A stretch of 64,000 nucleotides of DNA from Ascoidea rubescens DSM 1968. Its lineage: Eukaryota; Ascomycota; Saccharomycetes; Ascoideales; Ascoideaceae. The number at the start of each line of letters is the position of its first letter. Position 1 is the first letter of the stretch. A program made the position numbers and the translations under genes. Under the pieces are notes generated by a model that searched no databases, was not told where the DNA came from, and saw only the letters and a list, made by a program, of their open reading frames with translations. Location: assembly GCF_001661345.1 (NCBI RefSeq), contig NW_017962921.1, forward strand, positions 62,001-126,000, given 5' to 3'. Positions 19,487-29,790 of the stretch are shown here, in pieces.

Positions 19487-19898
19487 TGTAGCAGAGCAGT
19501 AGAAAAAGCAACAGAGTAGCAGAATAGCAGAGTGTTAGAGCAGCAGAGGCAGCAGCAGACGAGGTTGATGGCAATTAAAGAGCAGGCAAAGAGCAAAGCA
19601 CTGAATTAGCCCTCTGATGCTTCTCAGTGTCGATCTTCCTCAACCTCTTCTCCCACAGCCCTGGTCGTGAGCTGGAATCCACCGCGCTGGATGCGGTATA
19701 TGAATGTGTGTGTGCGTGTGTGCACATAACGCTCACGTGTATTCCTTAAACAGGTATTTCCTGTATAAGCAGGTGGAAACCACATTCCCGATCGGGCCAG
19801 AACATTCTAGAAAGCAGCGCGTTGCCTCCAACAGAAAACTGCTGAATCAACTGCTTCTTCTTCTCCAACTCCAACAATTCCAATACTACTACTTCAAA
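19487..19898. promoter_or_regulatory. Divergent VRL1/SGT2 promoter
   Basis: This 412-bp divergent promoter holds a CACGTG box at 19734-19739 and a perfect three-unit heat-shock element at 19800-19812, plus a GT-rich run at 19704-19722. A frame extending upstream from the SGT2 ATG at 19899 is open but has no domain and is not used. Confidence 0.7.
19800..19812. promoter_or_regulatory. Heat-shock element (GAACATTCTAGAA) upstream of SGT2
   Basis: GAA-nn-TTC-nn-GAA is the canonical three-unit Hsf1 site. It ends 86 bases before the SGT2 ATG. SGT2 is a heat-induced cochaperone gene in S. cerevisiae, so the placement fits. Confidence 0.75.
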
Positions 19899-21104
19899 AT
19901 GTCTGTTACCAACAAGGACGTCGCCCACTTGATCATAAGTTTCCTTCAGGACTCCATCAAGAAAAACCAAATCAGTGAGGACTATGCTGAGTCATTGCAA
20001 GATGTGGTGATTGACTGTATTGCTGATGCCTACGAGGTCAGTGTCGACGATACTCCTGCTGCTGTTGCTTCCAAATTCAAAGGCAAGCCTCTTGTTGAGT
20101 TGTTGACCCAGGCTATTTCCACAAACTCCTCCAATTCTCCTACCACAGAGGCTCCTATCGCCCCTCCAGTCGAAGATACTGAGTTGAGAAAACAAGCTGA
20201 TGCCCTTAAATTAGAAGGAAACCGTGCAATGTCTCGCAGAGATTTCCAACAGGCCATTGATAAATATACCCAGGCTATCCAATTGGTGCCAACTAACGCT
20301 GTGTATTTATCTAACAGAGCCGCTGCCTACTCGTCGGCTTCAAAACATGAGTTGGCTGTTGCTGATGCTGAAAGGGCTATATCTTTGGATCCAACATACG
20401 CCAAAGCATACTCAAGGTTAGGTTTAGCTAAATATGCCTTGGGTGATCCAAAGGCCTCAATGGACGCCTATAAAAAATGTTTAGATGTTGAAGGCGACAA
20501 ACAATCACCCTCTTCTATCAAAGGTTATAACACTGCTAAATTAAGATACGAGGAACAATTGAAAAATTCAATTAGTTCAAATGATAGTGATCAAGCTCAA
20601 GTTCAGCCTCAATCTGAAAATGACACCACTTCTACTAATAGAGGATTCCCGGATCTAGCAAACCTCGCTGGTATGTTTGGTGGTGCCGGTGCTGGTGGTG
20701 CTGGTGCTGGTGCTGGTGCTGGTGCTGGTGCTGGTGGTATGCCATCCTTAGCTAGTATGATGCAAAACCCTCAAATAATGCAAGCTGCTCAACAAATGAT
20801 GCAAAACCCCGATGCTTTACAGGGCCTTCTCTCAAACCCAAGCATTCAACAAATGGCTCAAAACATGGGTCTTGGTGGTCTTGGTGGTGCAAACCCTTCT
20901 TCAGGCCCTGCTCCAAATTCAAGCTCAAATTCAAATTCGGATTCCAATGCTACTGGAGCAGGCTCTGCTACTCCAAACTTTGCTGATCTCATGAATAATC
21001 CAATGTTACAAAATCTTGCCAACAGCTTTCTAAATAATCGTGATAACGGTAACAATAATGGTAATAATAATGGTAATAACAACGGAAACTCTGGTTTTCC
21101 ATAA
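19899..21104 (+). CDS. SGT2: Small glutamine-rich TPR cochaperone of the GET pathway
   Basis: 401-residue Sgt2 orthologue, which hands tail-anchored membrane proteins from chaperones to Get3 through Get4/Get5. The N-terminal dimerisation region (MSVTNKDVAHLIISFLQDSI onward, residues 1-75) binds Get5. Three TPR motifs span about 95-200 (KLEGNRAMSRRDFQQAIDKY, YLSNRAAAYSSASKHELAV, AYSRLGLAKYALGDPKASM). A Gly-Ala repeat (about 262-283) precedes the Met-rich, NNP/QNP-type substrate-binding region (MMQNPQIMQAAQQMMQNP, MNNPMLQNL). The tail is Asn/Gly-rich. The frame is open 65 codons upstream, but the ATG at 19899 gives the conserved N-terminus and follows an A-rich leader. It is probably Hsf1-regulated. 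Confidence 0.95.
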   Translation: MSVTNKDVAHLIISFLQDSIKKNQISEDYAESLQDVVIDCIADAYEVSVDDTPAAVASKFKGKPLVELLTQAISTNSSNSPTTEAPIAPPVEDTELRKQADALKLEGNRAMSRRDFQQAIDKYTQAIQLVPTNAVYLSNRAAAYSSASKHELAVADAERAISLDPTYAKAYSRLGLAKYALGDPKASMDAYKKCLDVEGDKQSPSSIKGYNTAKLRYEEQLKNSISSNDSDQAQVQPQSENDTTSTNRGFPDLANLAGMFGGAGAGGAGAGAGAGAGAGGMPSLASMMQNPQIMQAAQQMMQNPDALQGLLSNPSIQQMAQNMGLGGLGGANPSSGPAPNSSSNSNSDSNATGAGSATPNFADLMNNPMLQNLANSFLNNRDNGNNNGNNNGNNNGNSGFP

Positions 21105-21461
21105 GCATTGATTAATTTATAGTTTTTGTTTCTCTTTCTCTTTCTGTTTCTGTTTTGTTTTTGTTTTTTGTGTCTATATATATACATATATTATTTCTGT
21201 AAGTCATTTTGTTATTTATTCAAAAATCATTTGTCTTTTAATCACTTTTGTGGTTTTTCTTTCCATTTTCCACTCGAATGTATGTGTCCTGAATTTACCT
21301 CACGTCCCGAACTCCAGATCTCGCATCTGTCTATCTCGGTTCAGAAAATAGGGATGGAAAATTTATGACATATTTGTTATCTCCCATTTATCTCCCATTT
21401 ATCTCCCATTTATCTCCCATCTCATACTCTAACAAAGTAACTCACTGAGAAACACTAAAAA
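21105..21461. other. SGT2 3' region and PLP2 promoter
   Basis: Contains the T/C-rich SGT2 3' flank, AT dinucleotides near 21176-21192, and the 11-bp repeat before PLP2. No other gene is seen. Confidence 0.6.
21379..21420. repeat. 11-bp tandem repeat (ATCTCCCATTT), about 3.8 copies
   Basis: Nearly perfect head-to-tail copies just upstream of PLP2 (ATG at 21462), between it and SGT2. The pyrimidine-rich unit lies where the PLP2 leader or core promoter should be. Confidence 0.9.
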
Positions 21462-22259
21462 ATGCAAGTTCAAGTCGATCCAAATGAAGACACTGAATGG
21501 AATGATATCTTGAGAGAAAAGGGCATAATTCCCCAAAGACCAAAGTCTCCCACTGAAGACATCGAAGATGCAATCGACCAAGCAATAAAACAACAACATC
21601 AAAACAGATTGGAAAATAAAACTCTAGACGAACTAGACGAATTGGAAGATATTGAAGATGACGCCTTCTTAAACTCCTACAAAATAAAAAGAATCAATGA
21701 ATTAAACTCCCTACTAGTCTCATCAAATTTCGGTCAAGTCTACCACATCTCAAGACCTGAATACAAATCTGAAATAACTGAATTGAAAAACGTCTGTGTT
21801 TTAGTCCATTTGTCTCTTTCATCAAATTTGCAGTCAAGAATATTATCAAATTTATTTGAAAAAATTGCTCCAATTTTTGCTGAATTGAAATTTGTTGAAA
21901 TCCTAGGTAAAAGAGCCATTGAAAATTATCCAGATTCAAATTGTCCTACTTTACTAATATATTATAATGGCGACGTCTTGAAACAATACATAACTTTATT
22001 CGAATTAGGTGGGAATTCAACAAATTTACAAGATCTAGAAAAAGTATTGGTCAACTTGAAGCTAGTTAAAGAAAACGATAAGAGACTATCAATAAATAAT
22101 AATAGTGATATTGACGATGACAACGACGATGATGATAATGATGCTTATAATAGAAACCATAATGGAAATACAAGACTGGGAAGAACAAATATTTCATCTA
22201 ATCGAAATATCAGATCATCGAAATACAATTCAGATTCAGATTTTTCGGACTATGATTAA
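21462..22259 (+). CDS. PLP2: Phosducin-like protein 2, CCT/TRiC cochaperone
   Basis: 265-residue phosducin-like protein. The N-terminus (TEWNDILREKGIIPQRPKSP) is the hallmark of the PhLP2 subfamily, followed by an acidic helical region and the thioredoxin-like fold (about 85-210) with FGQVYHISRPEYKSEITE, VCVLVHLSL and NCPTLLIYYNGD. Its known role is to help the chaperonin CCT fold actin, tubulin and cell-cycle proteins; it is essential in S. cerevisiae. The C-terminal tail is highly acidic and Asn/Asp-rich. It is tandem with SGT2 on the same strand but separated by 357 bases with its own leader, so it is not cotranscribed as far as I can tell. Confidence 0.93.
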   Translation: MQVQVDPNEDTEWNDILREKGIIPQRPKSPTEDIEDAIDQAIKQQHQNRLENKTLDELDELEDIEDDAFLNSYKIKRINELNSLLVSSNFGQVYHISRPEYKSEITELKNVCVLVHLSLSSNLQSRILSNLFEKIAPIFAELKFVEILGKRAIENYPDSNCPTLLIYYNGDVLKQYITLFELGGNSTNLQDLEKVLVNLKLVKENDKRLSINNNSDIDDDNDDDDNDAYNRNHNGNTRLGRTNISSNRNIRSSKYNSDSDFSDYD

Positions 22260-22457
22260 TCTTTCATTTTATTTATCATTTAACTAAGTTTAATTATATA
22301 TTCATTTTATATAAAAAATACAAGACATTTAAGAAAAAATTATTCGAAAAAACAACCTAACAATGAATAAAAATAAAATAATTACAGATAATTTAGTTTA
22401 GTCATACAGAATCATAAATGCAGAAGGTAAAAGGAAAAATATCAAATAAAAAAATCT

Positions 22458-25001
22458 TCAATTTATATTATTGCTATTCGTTTCTGGGGATAAATTGAAA
22501 CCATTAGTATTGTTTCCATTGTTATCTTCTCTTCCATTCTCGTTATTTAAGTCATTGGAACTGCTTCTAGAAGAAACATTCATATTATGATTATCATCTC
22601 TCATCTGATTTAATATTGTCGGCTGATAGTGGTTTAAATGAATATGATTACTATTTTGTTGATTTGAGGTCTGCTCAAATGAACTGATATTTTTAATTTT
22701 GTTTATCTGGCTCAAATAATTTAATTTATTGAAATATCCACCCATTGGTTGAAAATTCAAGTTATTTGTTTGCTGCATTGATGAGCGATCTTGGTTAATA
22801 TTTTGAGAATAATTTTGATTATAACTTTCGGTTTGTATCTGATTTTGATTTTGATTCAGACCTTTATTTTGATTTTGGTTTTGATTTTGGTTGTCAAGAT
22901 TTATGTTTAAATTGAAATTGGTGTTTTGATGAGAATTTAGATTAAAATTGGGATTTGAGTTCTGATTTTGATTCTGATTTTGATTCTGATGTTGTAATGA
23001 GTTTGATGAATTTATTTTTATATGTCTTGAATCAGCAATTACTTTATCATTGATGTTATTTGAAATTTTTCTTCTCTTGGGATCAGAAGTTGAAGTGATT
23101 TCTGTATTTGGAATTATATTAGAATTCAATCCCAAGTTTGGATCATTTTGAATTTTTTTGATTCTTTTAATCTTTGTCGGTTTATTGTATAACATGCTAT
23201 TTTTTAGAATATTATTAAAGTAAAAGTATCTAAAATTGTTGGGCATTTCGTCGTCTTTAGTATTAGATTTTGAATTTGTGAAAACTGGTCTATTATTAAT
23301 TTTGAAAAGTAAATTTAATTTTATATCTTCGATAAGTTTATCATCTTGAGAACTTTTGGTTTTGATTTTGTTATTATTGTTAGGATTTCTACTTGGGTTA
23401 TTTTTGTTGGTGTGATTTATCAAGGGTAAAGATTGCTTGTCGATGTATTCATTTATTGTATAGTAAATGGTAGTCTTTTTACCACATAAACCAAAGTCAG
23501 AAACTATGCGAAGAGATTTTTTGTCGACGCCTAAAGAATATAGTTTCAAGCCCATGAATCTTTGTAAATAGTTTGATTGTTTTGGATGTCTATGGTGATT
23601 CAAAATGTTTATTATTCCGTAAAGTTTGTAATTTTTAGTGAGAGTATTAAGTGAGGTTGAGTTTAGGTTGTTGGATATAGTTGATGAATTTGTTTCATCA
23701 TTAGAGTCGCTTAAGCTTTGGTTATTGGCAATTTCGTTGCCATCTTCTTCATCATTGTTATTGCCATTATCATTGTCGTTGTCATTGTCGTTGTCGTTGT
23801 CATTTTCAATTTCAATTTCAATTTCATTTTCATTTTCATTTTCATTTTCATTTTCATTTTCATTTTCATTTTCATTTTCATTTTCATTTCCATTTCCATT
23901 TTCATTTTCATTTTCATTTTCATTTTCGTTTTCATTTTCATTTTCATTTTCATTGGTATTAATATTTGTAGTGTTTTTATTATTTTTGTTAAAAGGTGAG
24001 TTGTGAAATGAGTCAATTGCATTAATATCTTTTATCTTTGAGCTAATTGTTGAATTGAATAGGTTGTTTAAAAATCGTAGAAGTAAGGGGGAATTTGTCT
24101 CCAAAGTAGATAAAACCTGAGAAATATTGATTTGAAAATTATCCTTTATGGAGTCATTGAAATTAAAATTATTGAAATATTGTAAATTAGTCAAGTTATC
24201 CAATTCTATTGCTAATTTGATGGATAAGATGTCGATCAATGGATTGAAATTAAATTCTTCATCGTTTTTCTTAAATTTTTTGGATAATAGAAAGAATTGT
24301 AGTGGAGTATTATGACTGTACATGTAATTTCTAATGATTCTCTTTTGTTGGTAAAATTGGGGCTTATTATTTTGTATCAACCAATTTAATAAATCTGTTA
24401 TCGATAAATTCGTATTGTTTAGAGTTTGAAAAATATTGGTAAATATTTCGTCTTTATGTTTTTTATTGGTGGTGCTGTAGAAGTTATTAAGTTTGCAGTT
24501 TGTGTTTTCGTTGATGTTATCGTTTAGGCCTTCACTTATGGATTCATTTATACTTTCTGATATATTTGGATTCAAATTTTCATTTGAACATGGGTTGGAG
24601 TTTAACATAGGACTTGGATGCATACCAGGGGTTGGATTTGTGTGTTTTGTATAGATGTGGTTGTGAGAAGATTGTTGATTGTGCTGAAGTGGGTGTGATG
24701 GTTGGAATTGAGAGTTCAATTGAGAATTCAATTGAGAGTGCAAGCAAGATTGAGCAGAAGTAGAAACAGGAAGCTGAGGATGGTTTTGGAGAGCATTTTG
24801 CTGGTGGAATGATTCAAAGCCTGAGAGTAGCGGATTGACCTGACCTTCCATCAAATTGGCCTGGTTTCTCTCAAAGTCCAAAGTCGAGGTAAAGCCTTCT
24901 AGGTTGTTGTTAAGCGTCATGGATCCAGTGTTATTGAGATTGTTGTTTCCAGTTTTGTTGTGCTGGATAACGTTTCTGTTCGACTGATCGAAGCTAGACA
25001 T
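22458..25001 (-). CDS. Asn-rich protein of unknown function with a conserved fungal N-terminal pattern
   Basis: 847 residues, mostly low complexity: Asn/Gln/Asp repeats, a (Asn-Glu)n run (about residues 350-410), and Gln-Asn repeats towards the C-terminus. Two ordered parts stand out. About residues 190-320 are helical (SITDLLNWLIQNN, RIIRNYMYSHNTPLQFFLL). About 457-525 contains INILNHHRHPKQSNYLQRF, then GLKLYSLGVDKKSLRIVSDF, then GKKTTIYYTINEYI. This order of motifs resembles the N-terminal region of fungal proteins annotated with DUF6589, often linked to mobile elements; that comparison is from memory. No catalytic DUF6589 part is present. It may be a domesticated relative or a prion-like nuclear protein. 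I do not recognise a named orthologue. Confidence 0.75.
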   Translation of the reverse strand: MSSFDQSNRNVIQHNKTGNNNLNNTGSMTLNNNLEGFTSTLDFERNQANLMEGQVNPLLSGFESFHQQNALQNHPQLPVSTSAQSCLHSQLNSQLNSQFQPSHPLQHNQQSSHNHIYTKHTNPTPGMHPSPMLNSNPCSNENLNPNISESINESISEGLNDNINENTNCKLNNFYSTTNKKHKDEIFTNIFQTLNNTNLSITDLLNWLIQNNKPQFYQQKRIIRNYMYSHNTPLQFFLLSKKFKKNDEEFNFNPLIDILSIKLAIELDNLTNLQYFNNFNFNDSIKDNFQINISQVLSTLETNSPLLLRFLNNLFNSTISSKIKDINAIDSFHNSPFNKNNKNTTNINTNENENENENENENENENENGNGNENENENENENENENENENENEIEIEIENDNDNDNDNDNDNGNNNDEEDGNEIANNQSLSDSNDETNSSTISNNLNSTSLNTLTKNYKLYGIINILNHHRHPKQSNYLQRFMGLKLYSLGVDKKSLRIVSDFGLCGKKTTIYYTINEYIDKQSLPLINHTNKNNPSRNPNNNNKIKTKSSQDDKLIEDIKLNLLFKINNRPVFTNSKSNTKDDEMPNNFRYFYFNNILKNSMLYNKPTKIKRIKKIQNDPNLGLNSNIIPNTEITSTSDPKRRKISNNINDKVIADSRHIKINSSNSLQHQNQNQNQNQNSNPNFNLNSHQNTNFNLNINLDNQNQNQNQNKGLNQNQNQIQTESYNQNYSQNINQDRSSMQQTNNLNFQPMGGYFNKLNYLSQINKIKNISSFEQTSNQQNSNHIHLNHYQPTILNQMRDDNHNMNVSSRSSSNDLNNENGREDNNGNNTNGFNLSPETNSNNIN
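23771..23954. repeat. Hexanucleotide array (GTCATT then ATTTTC units), encoding (Asp-Asn)n/(Asn-Glu)n
   Basis: About thirty six-base units in a row inside the Asn-rich gene. All three plus-strand frames are open across the array and read as Phe-Ser or Phe-Ile repeats, so long ORFs there are artefacts. Confidence 0.95.
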
Positions 25002-25532
25002 TGTGATGGAGCAAGAGGGAAAATCGCAAATTGATACAGAGACAAGAGCACAGGGAGCACACAGATCAAAGCAGTAGAAGCAGCTAGAGTAGAGTCGCCA
25101 GCGTAAAGACCATCAAGCCGACTTTGAGCAGCAAAAGCAGGACGAGAAGAACAAAACAGAGGAGGTTTGGAAGCTGAGTGATTTCAGTCCTCAATCGCTT
25201 TTCGAGGGGTTACTCTTTTGGGAAGCTTTGATCTAGAGACCCGCCGCGCTGGCACATGCAAGACGTGCTGTGTTTCTGCGTCTTCTGCGTCTACTGTTTC
25301 TTTTGCATTATAGCGCATACGATGCATTTGCTGTATTTCGTGAGCAGAATATAGTCTAGAATAAAGAATAGTGAATGTAGAGAAAGAAAGAAAGAAAAAG
25401 AGAAAGAAAGTAAAACATAAATATAAATAACACAGTAAGTTTCCTAAAACCTGAAAAAAACCCAAATGCGCCTGTCCAGCAGTGTTCGAATTACTGAAAG
25501 CGTCTTCTTTCAGTAATTTTCGATGCAAACCA
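25002..25532. promoter_or_regulatory. Promoter of the Asn-rich gene and 3' flank of the desaturase
   Basis: The segment 25190-25300 is GC-rich for the window (CCGCCGCGCTGG, GACGTGCTG) and lies about 190-300 bases upstream of the minus-strand ATG at 25001. Purine-rich runs at 25380-25415 follow. A 126-codon ORF at 25184-25564 overlaps the desaturase end in another frame and is rejected. Confidence 0.45.
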
Positions 25533-26894
25533 TCACTGCTTGTCGTCTGCCTGGGGTGGGACACCTAGATTGTTGGTGTTTCTGAACATGAGCATTCCAT
25601 TGCTGCCCTCGACAAACTGGCAGAGGCGCGAGACTTTGTACACACTGACAAACAAGCTCTCGTCTGTTGACTTGTAATGTTCTCCCATCACAGGCTTTAT
25701 TGCTTCTGTCGCTTCCATTGCATGGTAGTGGGGAATTGTTGGACAGAAATGGTGGATAACATGAGCCTCCGACACCAAATGGGTGATGTACTTTCCAAGG
25801 AATCCAAGACTTCTATCGATGGTACAGCATCCTCCTCTGACATAGGTCCATGCTGAATCATCGTACTTGGGTAATATTGGATCGAAATGCTGCAAAAATG
25901 TAATCAAAACCACCCAGTGGTTGAACCAGAGATAGGGAATGAAATAGTTGACCATGAAATTAAACCAGCCGTATCCCAACACCGAGTAGATGTAGTACTG
26001 TGATATTATGGTGATCAAAACCCCAATGTCACTCACAATGTGCAACGACAAATTGTTTCTGAATCTCTCGCTGAAGATGGGAGATTTTGGATTGAAATGA
26101 CTGGTCTTGAGTCTGTTGGCAAAAGTGTCTGGTTCCCCAGGATAGAATCTGCTGTAGTACTGCCCTGAAGCATTCACCACAATGTGTAAGAAAAAGCCGA
26201 TTAAATGGCGGATTATGATGTTAAGCAATGTAACAACTGGTGCCTCTTCTCCAATTTCCTTCAATGTTTTCACTCCATGCTGTCTCAAATACCTCTCTCT
26301 TTCGATTGGAACCCAGGCATTGTCCTTCTGGATGTTGGCATTGGACTTGTGGTGGGCATTGTGCCCATCTTTCCAAGCAAAAAAGGGCTCCAAGGTGTAC
26401 GAGTGCAAGAACCACCCAACAATGTCGTTAAGTATCATTGTCTCGCTGAAGGCATTGTGACTGCAATCATGGCCCACAACCCACAACCCAGTCATAAAAG
26501 CACCAAGACCAAATGAATAGAGACACCAGCAAACAAATCTTAGAAACACATTGTCTACCATAGGCATAATATAGTAATGTGTCAAAATCCCCAACACTAT
26601 CAGTGCACTCGCATCCTGCAAAATATATGAAAACGAAATCCAGTTGTTTTTTCTGAAACAATGTTTGGGAACAGCAGATATAATGTCCTTAAGAGTGAAC
26701 TCAGGAGTTGTATAAACATTTCCTAGTGTATCAACTGCACTGAGCTTTTGATCTTTCAATGGAGAACGTTTCTTTTTGATTGGTTGGATAGGCTGAGCTG
26801 CTTTATTTGATGTGATTTTGATCTCATTTAAAGCAACACCAACTGTTTCATCAATTGATTCTAACACTGTCGTTGATGATGAATAAGCTTCCAT
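25533..26894 (-). CDS. Membrane fatty-acid desaturase (Delta12/omega3 type)
   Basis: 453-residue acyl-lipid desaturase of the FAD2/FAD3 family, expected in the ER with electrons from cytochrome b5. Three histidine boxes are present: HDCSH near residue 141, HNAHHKS near 177 and HVIHHF near 377. Several hydrophobic spans and NDIVGWFLHSYTLEPFFAWK match fungal Delta12/omega3 enzymes. Box 1 differs from the usual HECGH (Delta12) or HDCGH (omega3) because Ser replaces Gly. Box spacing is normal and the length is typical, so it looks functional. Regioselectivity cannot be told from the sequence. S. cerevisiae lacks this family. An uncommonly long gene-free stretch lies upstream. Confidence 0.9.
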   Translation of the reverse strand: MEAYSSSTTVLESIDETVGVALNEIKITSNKAAQPIQPIKKKRSPLKDQKLSAVDTLGNVYTTPEFTLKDIISAVPKHCFRKNNWISFSYILQDASALIVLGILTHYYIMPMVDNVFLRFVCWCLYSFGLGAFMTGLWVVGHDCSHNAFSETMILNDIVGWFLHSYTLEPFFAWKDGHNAHHKSNANIQKDNAWVPIERERYLRQHGVKTLKEIGEEAPVVTLLNIIIRHLIGFFLHIVVNASGQYYSRFYPGEPDTFANRLKTSHFNPKSPIFSERFRNNLSLHIVSDIGVLITIISQYYIYSVLGYGWFNFMVNYFIPYLWFNHWVVLITFLQHFDPILPKYDDSAWTYVRGGCCTIDRSLGFLGKYITHLVSEAHVIHHFCPTIPHYHAMEATEAIKPVMGEHYKSTDESLFVSVYKVSRLCQFVEGSNGMLMFRNTNNLGVPPQADDKQ

Positions 26895-28871
26895 TATCCT
26901 TTTGTTTTTGTTTTACTATTTCAACTTGGGGGGTTTTTAATAAACAAATACTGTCTTGGATATGCTATTTAGTATTCTGCAACTTGTTTTTTTAAGATCT
27001 GCAGCTTTTCTAGTAAAATCTTCTTCATGATTTGATTTTGGAGCAGAAATTATATCTTTTTATATCTTTTTTTTGTTCTTAAATGAGAATAATAAAAAGC
27101 ATCTTATCGATATGGTTAATTGAAAATCAAATAAAAACCAAATAAAAACCAAGAACAAACTCTCTAAGGGGTTTATTTTTTTTAAAAGAAAAAAAAACAT
27201 ATGATAGTCAAATTAATTAAAAAATTAAAATTTTTTTTCTTTTGCTTTTCTTTTCTAAAAGCTAACTAAAATAGATTCAGCTTCAGATTATCATTTAATT
27301 TATTAATACCAGATATTACGTTGTTTCCGGTGGGTGTTCTCTTAAACTCCAATGGAATCAACTAATTCTATTGATAATTATTACAAGTATTATAATTATT
27401 ATAATTATTATAATTTTAAATGTTATTCTAAAAACATGCACTTTAAGCTTTACACAACACTCTTGACTAATATCAGCAAATTTTTATCTAGTTCTCGAGA
27501 GTAAAAAAAACCAGAGGTTACCGATTCGCTTAGGACTCTGAACATGAATTCAGATAAATTTATAAATAATCCTCTGATTCTACATCGTTTTTGAAATAAC
27601 AGTATGCAAAAGACAAAGCTTAAATCCACCCACACTCCGAAATTGCGCTTTTATTAAATAAACAAAAAGCAATAACCATCTGGAAAGCAAAACAACAATC
27701 AATGGAAATCTGTACAAAATATCAGAATATTCCAGTTATAAGCTGCTTATTGTCGCCGAATAGAGCTTTTCGCTTGATTTATCCTGCTTTTTCCTAAAAT
27801 ATATTTCCTGCTACACAATGCAGTAATATTGATGCTCTAAATATCCAGTTTGTGTTACAAGAAATTCAAGATTATGCGGACAAAAAGCTCTGAAGGCGAG
27901 ATGACTTTCTATCTATCTGGTAAATCAAAACCTCGTATTTTGCTATTCGAGATTGTTGGAGATATGCACTGTGTAGTGGTGAAAACAGTACCGAGCAAAA
28001 GAAAACTCAACAATAAACAACAATAACAAATCTGTGCTTTGGCAACAAAATCAACAATAAAAAAATCAATTTTGATACCTGAAAGAAAAAAGCAAACCAG
28101 TCAAACAATCGTGAATATGAATTTGTTATTATTAAAAGGTTCCAGTGGAAAGAGAAAAATAGCTGCTAATCTAAATGTTATAATTTTTAGTTCGTACTAA
28201 TAGGCTTTTGTTTAAAACATGATTTGAAATGGTATACACAATTAAAAAAAGCCTACAAAAATTAGATTGACCCGAAAGTTACAAATTAAATTTAATTACT
28301 GATTTTGCTGGCAACTCAAAACTTGTACTCTGTTTGCTTTTAAGAAAAACTGTTCACTGCAAAATTTCATTAAAATTTATTTACAATCCTAACGATTATT
28401 CAGAATTCATTTATTTTGGTCTGTTTGTAGGGCGAATATTCTTAATTTAATACAAATTATACAAACTAAATGGTTCCAATGGATGATCAACCGATCACAT
28501 TTTTTGCAAATACATGTTTTCCAACATCACTAATCTAGCCTATTTTACTGCAAATATCTAGCTGTAACTTTGATTATTAATCGACCATTATCCATCCAGA
28601 ACCGCAGTTCCTTCCTTGCACTTAAATACCGAGAAACAAATCAGTCAAAGTGCTGACGAAATAATAAAAGTTGGCAATCTAAAACCGGCAATTTTGCTCC
28701 TTTTGGTGCACAAAACAACACACGCAGAGATTATAGCACCAATTAGATAATAGCCAGATAAAATAGCAAAATTGCACGACATCCACCATTTCTGATTCTT
28801 TTGATCATTTTGACTGTTTTGATTTGATTGTTTTGAGTGAAAAAAACTCAAAAACACTCAAGAAACGCACG

Positions 28872-28904
28872 AATGCATGCATGATGCGTCCACAATGCAT
28901 GCAT
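28872..28904. repeat. Two AATGCATGCAT copies, 22 bp apart
   Basis: Each copy contains the palindrome ATGCATGCAT. Centre-to-centre spacing is two helical turns, which would put two dimeric binding sites on the same DNA face. Confidence 0.7.
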
Positions 28905-29790
28905 CAATATTAACGTGGATGTAAGTAGTTTATTGCAGGATCCAAACACACTTGCAGCAAGCAAAAACTCTATTGTTTTGAAATCGTCCAATCTGTGCTC
29001 CATTATAATAATATCTTATACTCTCCCTCCAAATGTCCCTTTTTTTTAGAACCCGATAAAACATCAAATGATTTTTCGGAGAAGGATTTTGAAATGTGCT
29101 GCTTTAAAACCAAGCTTAGCCATGGTTATCGAACTGCAAGGTCTTTTAATAAAGATCCAATTTCCTCACTCTTCAAAACAGTCTAAACATGAATTTCAAA
29201 CATTAATTTAAGTCTGGTATCTGATCTTTGCTAAATTTCCCTTGGTTATCAGACTTGCCGGTTTTTTTTATTCCTGCCGAATCAATTAAAATCCAACTGC
29301 TCACTCATTCTAGCACCTCTTTGAAAATGCTGTTCAAGTTCGATTCTACGTGCGCTATTAGAGCAGAAAATCTTAAGGTTGTATCCCAGGACTAACAAAA
29401 TCTAGTGTTATTTTGGATGAACAGCATTGGACAAGAAATGTGAGTTCTAGTTTGGTTTTAACTTGTTTACTGACCTCACATATTATTTCTCACTGTCCTC
29501 GGTTATGAATACAACTTCTCATATTTCTAAAACAAAAAAAAAACAACTCGCAATGAGTTTGACTAAACTATTCAATTTTATAATTCCGCCAATCATATGC
29601 TAATTAATCGTTTACTAAGAAATAAAATTATATGATATGTATTCTACAACCTTGATGATCATTTCATATTCTGCATTTAATATTGGAAAGAGTCATTAAA
29701 TTTAGAACTAAAGCAAATAAAAGGATATCATAACTGTGCTTTAAAATGGAATAACATCTTCCAAAACTCGTAATTACAAGCAAACCCGCA

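Noticed and set aside
23638-24022. ORFs with Phe-Ser, Phe-Ile and Met-Lys repeats across the hexanucleotide array
   Set aside because: Alternative frames of a microsatellite inside the Asn-rich gene.
25184-25564. 126-codon minus-strand ORF next to the desaturase
   Set aside because: Overlaps the desaturase C-terminus in another frame, and its hydrophobic part comes from an A/G-rich repeat in the promoter.
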